Assembly (NCBI RefSeq): GCF_050436995.1
Contig: NC_134766.1
Span: 9,610,001-9,674,000 of the forward strand
From: Anticarsia gemmatalis
Lineage: Eukaryota; Arthropoda; Insecta; Lepidoptera; Erebidae
Direction of reading: 5' to 3'
DNA: 64,000 nt
Position 1 is the first letter of the stretch; every line of letters begins with the position of its first letter. Below are positions 49,794 through 59,399 of the stretch, piece by piece. Position numbers and translations under genes: made by a program. The notes under the pieces are model-generated. The model did no database searches. It saw nothing but the letters and a program-made list of their open reading frames with translations, and was not told where the DNA came from.

Positions 49794-49845
49794 TTTGTTT
49801 TTGGCGGGATGCACTCGGTGATTAGAGTTGCCGCCAAAAAACAAA
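49794..49845. repeat. Hairpin with 14-bp arms
   Basis: TTTGTTTTTGGCGG and CCGCCAAAAAACAAA are complementary apart from one extra A, around a 23-base loop. It lies next to an ATAGATGGCGCTGAAC motif that recurs (as GCGCCATCTATTG) at 4623 and 26820. Confidence 0.75.
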
Positions 49846-50121
49846 TAAATCCCAGCAATGGGAAGATGCCGTCTATTCGTACCGTAACTGTATTTAGATA
49901 TTTCAAACTTGATATATTTTTGATGAAAATAGTACCAAAGTAAATATTATAAAACCTCTTATTAAAACGTTACAAGCACTATTAGAAAAACAGCACTAAG
50001 TTATCTCAAAATCAGGTTTCTGTTGTAAAAAAATCTCTCTCATAAATTGATCACATTTCCCTTGACAATATATAACAATTAGATACGAGTCGGGATGAGA
50101 GGACTATTATTAGAGCGGCCG

Positions 50122-50160
50122 CCCCCTACCGCCCCCTTACCGACACCCCCTAACACCCCC
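50122..50160 (-). other. G-quadruplex-forming tract
   Basis: Four runs of five C on the plus strand (five G on the minus strand) are separated by 5, 9 and 5 bases. They satisfy the G4 pattern on the minus strand, the sense strand of the DPP-like gene. The surrounding sequence is strongly AT-rich. Confidence 0.75.
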
Positions 50161-50278
50161 GATCAATAGCTGCGTGGATTTTAAATAAACACTCGTTTAT
50201 ACATACGACATCTTGTTACAATAGTCTGTTTATGAAAAGTGGGTATATACATTAATAAATATAGTTGACATTGAAAAG

Positions 50279-50503
50279 TCACCGGTCGGTAAACGATCTG
50301 TGGGTTAAGCAAATCTTGGCGCGGTTATTCCATAGATGGGTGACTACATAGTGGTATTTGAGCTGGGCGTCTCCGTGCTTCGGAGGGCACGTAAAAAGTC
50401 AGTCCCGTTTGTTGTCAATTAAGATAACAGTCGTTAAACCACGTCAAAGGCCTTGGAGCGGCTTGAACAACTTTGACACTAGGTAGACCACTAACCATAC
50501 GAT
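50279..50503 (+). repeat. 5S-rRNA-derived SINE
   Basis: It starts CACCGGTCGGTAAACGATCT and keeps box A- and box C-like parts and the full 3' half to CACTAACCATACGATAAG. Only the very 5' end seen in the 43.5 kb copy is absent. Confidence 0.82.
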
Positions 50504-50839
50504 AAGAAGAAAACTGCCGCTTTTCTCTCTCTCTTACTGACTATTTGTCCCATATGGTGGTGGGGTCAATATCAATAGAAATACTGCCACTACGATACAT
50601 ATATTTTCATTCTGAAGATAGGGCCATTATGAAGAGCTGGCAAGAAAGTCTTAGCCACTCTTTTTTATCGCCAAATGGTTTTACATACATACATAATATC
50701 TCGCCTGTTATATCCAACGTTTGGCTGTTTACAATGCTAGTCCCATGAAATAGGGGGCGAGTCTATTGCTATTCACAGGGCACTGATCAAACTCCGGGCT
50801 GCTTTTCAGTAATATCATAAATATATGAACTTCCCACGT

Positions 50840-51105
50840 TACTAAGTGAGTGACTGACTGATGGACATCGCAACAGCCAAAATTATTGAGCGCAGAAAGA
50901 TATAATTTGCTATGAAGAACCCGTAGTGTAGTGTAGAGAAACTCTAAAAGAGGATACTAGGAAACTGCACCCCGAAGGGGGTAAAAAGGGGGAATTACTT
51001 TTATATGAAAAAAATACTGTTTTATTTTATGTATAGATCAGCAATTAAAATGTCTTAAAACGGGAAGCTAAATCCCTCGCAGACGAAATCGCGGACGGCC
51101 GTTAG
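50840..51105 (+). mobile_element. Helitron-like remnant with GC-rich end
   Basis: GAGTGACTGACTGATGGACA near the start, then CACCCCGAAGGGGG and AATCCCTCGCAGACGAAATC, ending GGACGGCCGTTAGT. The end resembles the hairpin-plus-CTAG end of the family, degraded to TTAG. Confidence 0.55.
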
Positions 51106-51479
51106 TTCTGATATAAATCAGGAAATACCAACTCGTAATCAAACCATAGCACGCCATAGAGGCAACAAAATTATTTAAAATAATGTATTTTGGTATAATC
51201 GGCTAATTTAGCATAAAACATATAATAATTACGCTAAGCTTGATGAATGAAAATGTTTGTGGTTATCAGTGTGGCGCTATTTACTATTTATTATTCAAAT
51301 TGATCTAAATAAATGATTTTGGTGGATTTATTTTCGAATATTGGGGCAAAATTTGATTGCGCGTGTGTGATTATAATAATATGGGTAAAGTATGGCTTGT
51401 GAATTGAATTTAAGTGGTTTGCCAATTGTGCATAACTAATATACAAATTATTATAGGTACAACTGACTACCTCTGTGCG

Positions 51480-51545
51480 TGGGCGGTAGAGAATGCGATT
51501 ACCGCGCAAGTGGTCTCATGTTCGAATTCTGGGTCGGGCCAAAAC
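51480..51545 (+). repeat. tRNA-like SINE head fragment
   Basis: GGGCGGTAGAGAATGCGATT (box A-like) and ATGTTCGAATTCTGGGTCGG (box B-like) at tRNA spacing. The usual body is missing. Confidence 0.6.
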
Positions 51546-52044
51546 AGTATTTCTGAGAATTAGAAAGTTGAGGTCGGAGGTGAAAGTACCATGCTTCGGA
51601 GAGGACGTAAATATATTTCTGTGAGAGATTAAAAAAAAAAATTAAATAATTTTTTTCTTTAAAAAGAGATATAGACCAACTAATTTATGTAAATCTATCA
51701 ACCTTATTCTTTATTTAACGAGATTTGAACAACTTCACTTCACAAAAGATCTTCAAAGTGGCAATGAAGTTTCTCTATTTCACCCGTATGTTTGTATGTA
51801 TGTTATGTTTTCAACCGACTTTACAAAAGAGGAGATTTTCTGTTGAATTACAACTTTATATTTCATTCAAATACCTAAGCAACAGTGTACCAAAAACTAA
51901 GTTCTTTACGTATTTACAATACTACAAAGAATATAAATAAAACACTTGCCTTTCAGCTCTCACTCACACGACCCGACAAAACGCCCACACGTCAAGACAT
52001 AATTTATAACTTCAAAACGTAATACATTTATTTTCTAGCTGTGT

Positions 52045-52586
52045 TATAGTCCAACAACTTTGTAGAAAGTCTTGGCGTGCACGATTTATCTTGATTATTA
52101 TCAACTAGCGATTCATTTTACACATAAACCTTCCTCTCAAATCACTCTATACTTATATTAAAAAATTGCTTCAAAATCCGCTGCGTAGTTTTAACGAACT
52201 AAATATACCGTAGGGACGGACAGTGAAAAGCGACTTGGTTATATACCTCTAAACTATGGAATGATAATTCTGTGTATTTCCAAAATAAAGTACCAGTATC
52301 AAACAGGTCACCGTTAGCAGCATAAGCCAGCCCGTTACTCACGTTCGTATAGTCTAACAACTTCGTAGATAGCCTTGTAACTAACACTCGCGTCTGGCAG
52401 ACTAATACAAAATTCGAACTCGCAGCCTTTTTCAGCTGATGGAGGAGTTTTTGATACATCTACTTCATGTTGACTAAAGAAAATTCATGCATACCTAAGC
52501 TGTCAGGCTACAATTATAAATGTAAGCCACCTTCAGATGATAGTCTTGAATACAAGACTCTCTTCTAAGTTGTTGTACTACAATAG
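52045..52586. repeat. Diverged transposon remnant with internal duplications
   Basis: AAAATCCGCTGCGTAGTTTT and GGACGGACAGTGAAAAGCGA form a motif common in lepidopteran repeats. A related 30-bp segment appears three times: TATAGTCCAACAACTTTGTA (52046), TATAGTCTAACAACTTCGTA (52356) and inverted at 52546-52586. Not coding. Confidence 0.55.
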
Positions 52587-52642
52587 GATGAGCTTGTAAC
52601 CTCAATAGAGCCTACAAAGGGCCGATTACCGACTCAATTTAT

Positions 52643-52741
52643 AGGCTTGTACGAAAGAATAATGTAGCAGGTGACGGCTCCCACGGTGAAGAGCTCGTAG
52701 AGACTGTTGTACAGATGGAAGGTGTGTTTGAACATTTGAAG
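52643..52741 (-). pseudogene. KDEL-receptor-like coding fragment, copy 1
   Basis: The minus strand is open for 33 codons with protein-like composition: LQMFKHTFHLYNSLYELFTV, then GAVTCYIILSYKP. The YL..F-x5-LYNS spacing followed by a hydrophobic segment matches the region before transmembrane helix 3 of ER-lumen KDEL receptors (ERD2). The first Tyr is lost here but kept in copy 2. Outside this segment the frame ends within a few codons and no standard donor follows. The match is short, so the assignment is tentative. Confidence 0.4.
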
Positions 52742-52849
52742 GTGGTTGTATAGACTAATGCCCGGTTTCTGAGTACATTTAGCGGTAGTTAATCTATGCA
52801 ATAGCTTTTTTGCATACGAGTTTTAAGCTATTGAATAAACACCTCGCCG

Positions 52850-53075
52850 CAACAATCGTATTGCCGCGTGTGTTCGAATCCCATCCGGGACAAATTATTT
52901 GTGTGATGAACACGAGTATCTGTTCTGAGTCTGGTTGTAAATATATTTATATAAGTATGTATTGAGAAGTAGTTATGAGCATGTTTATCAGTTTTCTGGC
53001 TACCATAGTACAGGCTCTGCTTAGTTTGAAATCAAATGATCGTGTGTGAGTTGTCCAATGACATTTATTAGAAAG
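52850..53075 (+). repeat. tRNA-derived SINE (family A), box A lost
   Basis: It begins at the CACCTCGCCGC segment, has a degraded box B (GTTCGAATCCCATCC) and an intact 3' part. It sits between two KDEL-receptor-like fragments. Confidence 0.82.
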
Positions 53076-53093
53076 TAATTTTACAAATAAGCT

Positions 53094-53216
53094 TTACTGT
53101 TTCGCAATTAGGCTTCTACGCGAAATAATAATGTAGCAGGTGACGGCTCCCACGATGAAGAGCTTATACAGACTGTTGTACAGGTGGAAGGAAGTGTGTT
53201 TGAACATTTGAAGATA
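53094..53216 (-). pseudogene. KDEL-receptor-like coding fragment, copy 2
   Basis: The minus strand encodes YLQMFKHTSFHLYNSLYKLF, then IVGAVTCYIIISRRSLIAKQ and a stop. An AG acceptor (TTCATTCTAAG) precedes the TAT codon. It differs from copy 1 by one extra codon and several substitutions, some of them silent. It has the same KDEL-receptor-like motif. The frame ends after 40 codons, so it is either a decayed exon or a fragment. Confidence 0.4.
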
Positions 53217-53253
53217 CTTAGAATGAAATGCGTATTGTTGTGGGTATCAGTAA

Positions 53254-53272
53254 TCTCTCTCTCTCTCTCTCT
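53254..53272. repeat. TC dinucleotide microsatellite
   Basis: Nine and a half TC units followed by TTCCATGCTAGAAATCCCAT. A similar TCTCTCTC...TTCCATGCTA block occurs at about 24180. Confidence 0.9.
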
Positions 53273-53989
53273 TCCATGCTAGAAATCCCATATGGGTGGG
53301 GGACCAGCGTTCCTGATCTTTCTCTTAATTTCAGTTATAATAAGTTAGTTTATTATGATTGTTATAAAATTTATGAGGAATTAGGGTTGATAGTTACAGC
53401 TAATGGAAGATAGTATCGAAATTTTGGTTTTAAATTTGTCTAGGTTCTGTATCAAAACTTTTATGAATGAGATTTTTGTAACAAAATAAAAATTGTTCAT
53501 ATTATTATGGCATACTATTTAACTAAGTTTAACGCTGCATTGATATGTTTATTTGTGTGCGATGAACTCAAAAACTGCTGAAAGAAATACCAAAAAAAAT
53601 ATGAAAGTGAATTTTCATTGAGATAATGCATAACTAGACCAAATGTAACAATGATTTTAAAATATCGAAAAAAATATGTAAAATAACAAAACGGTTTAGT
53701 ACCTATTAAACCATTCAGAAAATAATTACTAAATAAGGCATGTATTTTGACACATTCCTTCTGTAAGTTATATTTTGTGACAAGACACGTTTTAGCTAAG
53801 GGTGACTGAAGGTTAGGACAAATGGATTATATGTATCATTCTGAAAGGGCTATAGGGCAAGTATAAACTTATATTTCTGTTTTCAAAAAAAAGGGATTTG
53901 TTAAGAATCGCCTCAACAAAGTTTTAAGAAAGGTTTAGATGTATGGGGTATTAAAAGTTTTGAAAGAAGTAGAAAACATTTCGAGGGAC

Positions 53990-54007
53990 CATACATACAT
54001 ACATACA
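53990..54007. repeat. CATA tetranucleotide microsatellite
   Basis: About four CATA units. No other feature is attached. Confidence 0.8.
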
Positions 54008-55714
54008 AAAGCAGGACAAATAATTGATATATAACTGGTTCGAGTCTTTGAGCTTTTGGGGTTGACTTTTTCATTGTCAGATAACTTTTTGAGAGGAATC
54101 ATTTTTATGTTTTTAAAAGATTCTTCATACGTTTTGAATTATTCAAACATTATTAAGTCAGTTGAAATTGTATGTATCGTCCTTTCTAATTCTTAAAGGA
54201 GCAGACAAAACAATATATTTCACTCGAATATACAGAAACATAATATAAACAGTGTGTCTTAATTTAATACGAAACTATTTCTGTATAGACACGTAATTAA
54301 ACTCCAAACCGCTGCAAGTTAGAAAAAATAAACTTATAATAATTAATTAAATAAGATAATGGCTTTGACTCGGGAATATAATAGAGGACTTTAAAGTAGG
54401 CTCACACACTATTTCTTTACTTTCAGTATTAAATAAAAGCCTTGTATGCAACAACACAATACATCAAGTAAAGCCATAAAATCCCCCGTTACACGTTACC
54501 TCGTATGTTAAAACAACGATAAAACCCCCATTACACTCACAATAACGTCTTACGTAATGGTGAGATCTCACTTAGTTATGTGTTTACGTATTCCTCATGT
54601 TGTTTCATTTACAGAGTTATATGAGATTTAATTACACAATTTGACACCAATTACTTAAATTTTGATATTAAAATTGTGGATACATAATATACAGCACAGA
54701 CATGCAATTTAAATGGATTAAAAAATAAGATATTAGGAAATATTATATTTTATCTTATGAATTATATTACTTTTTTAAAGAAACTAGTGTCCACTCTTGG
54801 GCGAGGGTCTCCTCTCATAATGAGGGAGGGGCTAGGCTTTGAGTCCAGAGTTAAACAAAATTAATGTATTATTTTCAATGACGTATAGGTATAGTTATAC
54901 ATTTTCAAAAAGAGACAGCTGTGAGTTTCTCGCTATTTCTGATCACAAGCAAACAGACTTTCCAATACAAATACGAAGGTTACGAAATAAAGAATATTTG
55001 AATTTAATTTCCCATGACCTTATCATTTTTATTCTGTGCCTTATTTATACGACTAAAAGTTCCCTTCCTTGTCACATACCTCGATGGTTTACAAAAACTG
55101 CCCCTATAACATCAACCCACTAACTTTTTTCAATAATTCACCCTACCTCATAACTAGTACATAACGGAACAATTCACTGAGAACTAATGAACTCAATCTA
55201 TAATAAAAGAACGAATGAACGATGAACGAACGAAAGAACTTCCACTGAACGTTATTAATATTCCAACTTTCAAACTTTTGACGAACTTTGAATGCTTTTA
55301 AGAGATGGACTTGAGGAATGGTTTTAGAGAAAAATATATTTTTTATTATACCTTCTTTCAAAGGGTAAAGTAAAGGCAGGCTTTTAGTCCAATAGAGCAC
55401 GATCTTTTTTGGTAAACAAATCATGATAAAACTTCGGACCTATATGATCTTAAATGCTATGTATATACCTACTATTTACATGTGTATGCGAGCTATCGCC
55501 TTGTTAAATATATCGAAATCGGCCCAACACTATAGTAACGAAGAGTAGACAGAAAAAAAATGGTGAAACGGTGATGAATAACATCTTGAGGTAACCTTGA
55601 ATAACTGAGAGTTACTTCTTTAAATCATTAAAAGTCGAATCAAGAAAAACCTAATCCTTTGATCGTAGAGGGAGATTCTTTTTTAAATAAAAAATAACTC
55701 CCTCTCCAAGAATT

Positions 55715-55890
55715 GCTCTTGTGTCACGGGGACTTTTACAAACATACAAACAACGGACGCAAAGTACAACCAGACCCGAAACAATTATTTGTGGATCGCA
55801 CAAATAATTGTTCCTTATGGGAATCAAACCAACGACCTCCCGACGCAATGGTAGCGACGCGGTGACCTTAACCAGTGCGCCATGGAGGGA
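55715..55890 (-). repeat. tRNA-derived SINE (family C), minus strand
   Basis: On the minus strand: CTCCATGGCGCACTGGTTAA (box A), GGTCGTTGGTTTGATTCCC (box B), then the GGAACAATTATTTGTGCG-type body and the TGGTTGTACTTTGCGTCCG segment shared with the 35.6 kb copy. Confidence 0.78.
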
Positions 55891-56294
55891 GTCGAAATAA
55901 CTTAGTACTTACCCGAAATAATATTGTAGAAATTTCATAATAGACTTACTATTTTCTGAGTAGCGACACGATATTTCCATTTCAAAGCTTCACCGGCTGT
56001 AGTTATTTGGTTTGAGGACATTTATGAATATAAATAAAGCCTCTCTCATGTATTATTTACACACGTGATCTTGTTACTGGGCTACAGTGGAAAGGTACTT
56101 TCAGATTTTGAAAGTTTCATGTTTTAAGTAAAACTTCAAAAAGTGGTAGCTAGTGGTCCTTTTTAATATTGTTAATTCTTTGATGTTGAATATGTTTTGG
56201 TGGGTTCATCGAGCATATTTATATTTTATTAATTTTATTTACAAAGACATAAATGCATACGAAAATGCCTTAAAAATTTTATATTAGTATTCTG

Positions 56295-56392
56295 ACTAAC
56301 CCGCAATTGGCCTGTGGTGGACTCTAAACCTAACCCCTCTCTCATTACGGGAAGAGACCCTTGCCCAGCAATGGGAACATTAATTAAATTTA
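56295..56392 (+). repeat. Dispersed repeat (family E)
   Basis: GTGGTGGACTCTAAACCTAA, CATTACGGGAAGAGACCCTT and AGCAATGGGAACATTAAT. Confidence 0.7.
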
Positions 56393-56861
56393 TTCTGACT
56401 AACTGAGAAACCAAAACCAATGAGAGAATAACCGTGGCAACGTTGTACAGATAAATATGATAATTCTGTTTCTTACTTATATTTCGATTGCTGAACTATT
56501 GAGCTTTTTTGTACCAGAATAGGACAATGATAATCTTCTTTTTTGATCTCCCGGAAAAGATCATACTTTGATTTCTTTATTGTTTCACAAATACTGCAAC
56601 TCTTATTCCGCAACAAAAGGATATAAGATATGCACATACATCTTACTACTTACGCCTTTTTCATGTAGATGTTAATAACATGTTAAGTTTGAGAGCAATA
56701 ATTCAGCTCAGCTCTTACTGTCGTTTCCGACTGTCTAAGTACTTGCCTAGTGGCGGTTCCTGTGACTCTACTTAACGCATATCCGGCTACTCAACGAATG
56801 ACAAATGCTTAGACAACTGATATATTTATGTAGTTAGTAGGCAGATTTTGATTGCCTCTAT

Positions 56862-57005
56862 GGTCTGGGCGGTAATGTATACGACTACGGTACACGAGTT
56901 CTCGGGTCGGGTAAAGTGCTATTGTTCCTATTTCATGCATGTATATTAGAATACCACACTGTAGTAGTCCGGAGTTTGTTCGTGGTTCCGGTATATAGAA
57001 ATAGG
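56862..57005 (+). repeat. tRNA-derived SINE (family B), 5' part, decayed
   Basis: GGGCGGTAATGTATACGACT and TTCTCGGGTCGGGTAAAGTG (box B damaged), then GTAGTCCGGAGTTTG and a CCGGTATAT motif shared with other copies. Confidence 0.75.
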
Positions 57006-58139
57006 TACATTACAAATACAATTTAATTTGTAGTCACATAGCACAAAAAGACGTGCTTCGTCGATAACAACATTTCTACTGATCTAATTCAGTCATTTCA
57101 TCACACTTAACTAAAAAAATAAGTCAAGAAACCTTCAAATTCTATTCCCAAACATTACAAACAGTAACGGACCGCGTCGAGCCAAAAAAAATCTTTTGAA
57201 GTTTATCTGCTAACAAATTTTATCAATGCCTGTTGTCAGGTAATTTCGGTCGCAGACCTCTGTGCTACGGAAAGCCCGTTAAGCATTCAGTCCTTTACCT
57301 TACTTCTTAATGCTCATGATTGATTTGGATAAAAGTTTTAATAAACTTTGATACACAATTAAGCCCAGCAGATGGCGCTGCTGTCGCCAAAAATGAAAGT
57401 ACAATTTAGAGCAGGTCTGCCGGGTACACCAGGGTTCACATGACTTATTATCTCTACATACAAATATTCTACATACTAATATACATAAGTATATTAACCT
57501 AAAACACTCAACTCTCAGTTTAAAGACATGACTGCATGCACAAGATAGTTCAGACTGTACACAATGTGTACGCGTACCGCCGAGCCCTCGCATTGTGACG
57601 TCACGTATTCTATTACAAGCTAATACGAAGCTCTCTGTATACAAATACTGAAGGATTATAACTTTATAGTTATGTTTTAATGCTGAGGATTACAGGCTGT
57701 GTATGAGTGAATATTTTTGTATTGAAATTGCAAATTGTTAGTTTGCCATTTTTTTTGGTTTTTTTTTATGACATCACGCCTGCTACGCCGGAAGTGTCAG
57801 AAGAAGTGTATGAAATAGCATGAATTACAGCTACGGTTCGCTAATATTTTTTTTGATCCCATGCCCTATCGCCATATTCTCGGCGTTTTAGAGACAAATT
57901 ATGTACAGTATGTATTGTAACAGTTATGTTTTGTAACAGGTATGTTTTGTAATCCAATAAATAAATAAGACCAATAACACTTATCCCAACCCTTCAGTTG
58001 AACGCTAAACTTTGTGATGAGTAGTCGTATCTACACAACCTCACCTACCCACTACTCAGACCAAAGAGGCGGTCTATATACTAGTATTTATAACTGCAGA
58101 CAGAAGACCCTGCATAAAAAGAAAATATCTTACATAAAA

Positions 58140-58374
58140 TATTATAAAGCTGAAGAGTTTGTTTGTTTGAACGCGCTAATCTCAGGAACTACTGATACGA
58201 TTTGAAAAATTCTTTCAGTGTTAGATAGCCTATTTATTGAGAAAGGCTATAGGCTATATATCATCACGCTACGACTAATAGGAGCGGAGTAGCAACAAAA
58301 ATGTTACAAAAACGGGGAAAATTTTGACCCATTCTCTCTTATGTGACGCAAGCAAAGTTGCGCGGGTCAGCTAG
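58140..58374 (+). mobile_element. Helitron-like element flanked by 12-bp direct repeats
   Basis: Same family as 4078-4337 (TATTATAAAGCTGAAGAGTT ... GGGTCAGCTAG). Unlike a typical Helitron it is flanked by perfect direct repeats TCTTACATAAAA (58128-58139 and 58375-58386). Confidence 0.8.
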
Positions 58375-58551
58375 TCTTACATAAAACTCAACAACTGCTA
58401 ATAACAAACACTTCATCTCAAACTTGATAAAACAAAAGCTAATAAAATAAATCAGCGTCGATTTATTTCGTGTAAAACTAAACCAGCAGATAACAAACAA
58501 AGTACATAACTTGTATGTTTAATGGTCTGGAATAACGGACCTTACACCTGC

Positions 58552-58718
58552 GGGCTTATCACGTATCTCAGTTGACAGCTAGTGTACGTCAAATTGATGG
58601 TCATTATTCAGTACATTGCTGCTTTGACGTAACGTGCTAACCACAGTATTCTAAGGGAGAAAACAATGTACAGGGTAGTGACTTTCAAATATTTGACAAC
58701 TGAGATACGTGATAGCCC
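58552..58718. mobile_element. MITE with about 22-bp inverted ends
   Basis: GGGCTTATCACGTATCTCAG and its complement CTGAGATACGTGATAGCCC bound a 167-bp non-coding element with inner motifs AGTACATTGCTGCTTTGA and AACAATGTACAGGGTAGTGA. A truncated relative is at 12330-12425. Confidence 0.75.
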
Positions 58719-59084
58719 CCCTGAACACAATACCAACACTTTTGAATTGTTGTGTCATTATAATTATACCTCTAATTCAGGAACAGATGCTGAAAACCTC
58801 AAATAGTTTTGTGGGAACTGCTCTTAAAATAATTTTAGCTCATAACTGGGTAAATCTAGTTTCGTAACTTCGTCAGTGTTTAAATATAGACTTTTATACT
58901 TATTTTCTACAGTGCATTTAGTATATTGACAAATCTTACTTCTTAAATTATAAATTAAAAAGTTTGTGATGATGGATGTGTGTTCGTTACTCGTTCACGT
59001 AAAAACTGCTGAACAGATTTTAATGAAATTTGGAACACATATCGTTTTTAACCCATATCAAAACGTAGGATAAATAAATGTATC

Positions 59085-59178
59085 CTATTACCGTCCCACT
59101 GCTGGGCAAGGGTCTTCTCTTGAAGAAAGGGTTAGGGCTTGAGTCCACCACGTTGGCCAAGTGGGGATTGGGGACTTT
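59085..59178 (-). repeat. Dispersed repeat (family E), opposite strand
   Basis: GCTGGGCAAGGGTCTTCTCT and GGGTTAGGGCTTGAGTCCAC are the complement of the 22.3 kb copy. Confidence 0.7.
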
Positions 59179-59279
59179 GCATTCTTTCTAGAATTAATTT
59201 GAGTGAAGTATAGAGTATGAAATAATTTTATTTTGAGTAATTTAGCTAAGTAGGGAATCGTATTCTTCTCGTGTCAGCT

Positions 59280-59392
59280 CGTGACCACGGTCGTTGTAAT
59301 GCGATCGAAACGTCGGGCAGCAAATAAGGTATCCTAACCTTTAAATTTTCAATCGCGTATAAGACCCGTTGCATTATAATATTATGTGTACT
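59280..59392 (+). repeat. Dispersed repeat (family G)
   Basis: GATCGAAACGTCGGGCAGCA, AAGGTATCCTAACCTTTAAA and TAAGACCCGTTGCATTATAA. The opposite-strand copy at 63928-64000 is about 85% similar by eye and runs off the window. Confidence 0.7.
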
Positions 59393-59399
59393 AGGCGCG

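Noticed and set aside
52199..52459. 86-codon minus-strand open frame
   Set aside because: The sequence belongs to a degraded dispersed repeat with internal duplications. The peptide has no domain signature.
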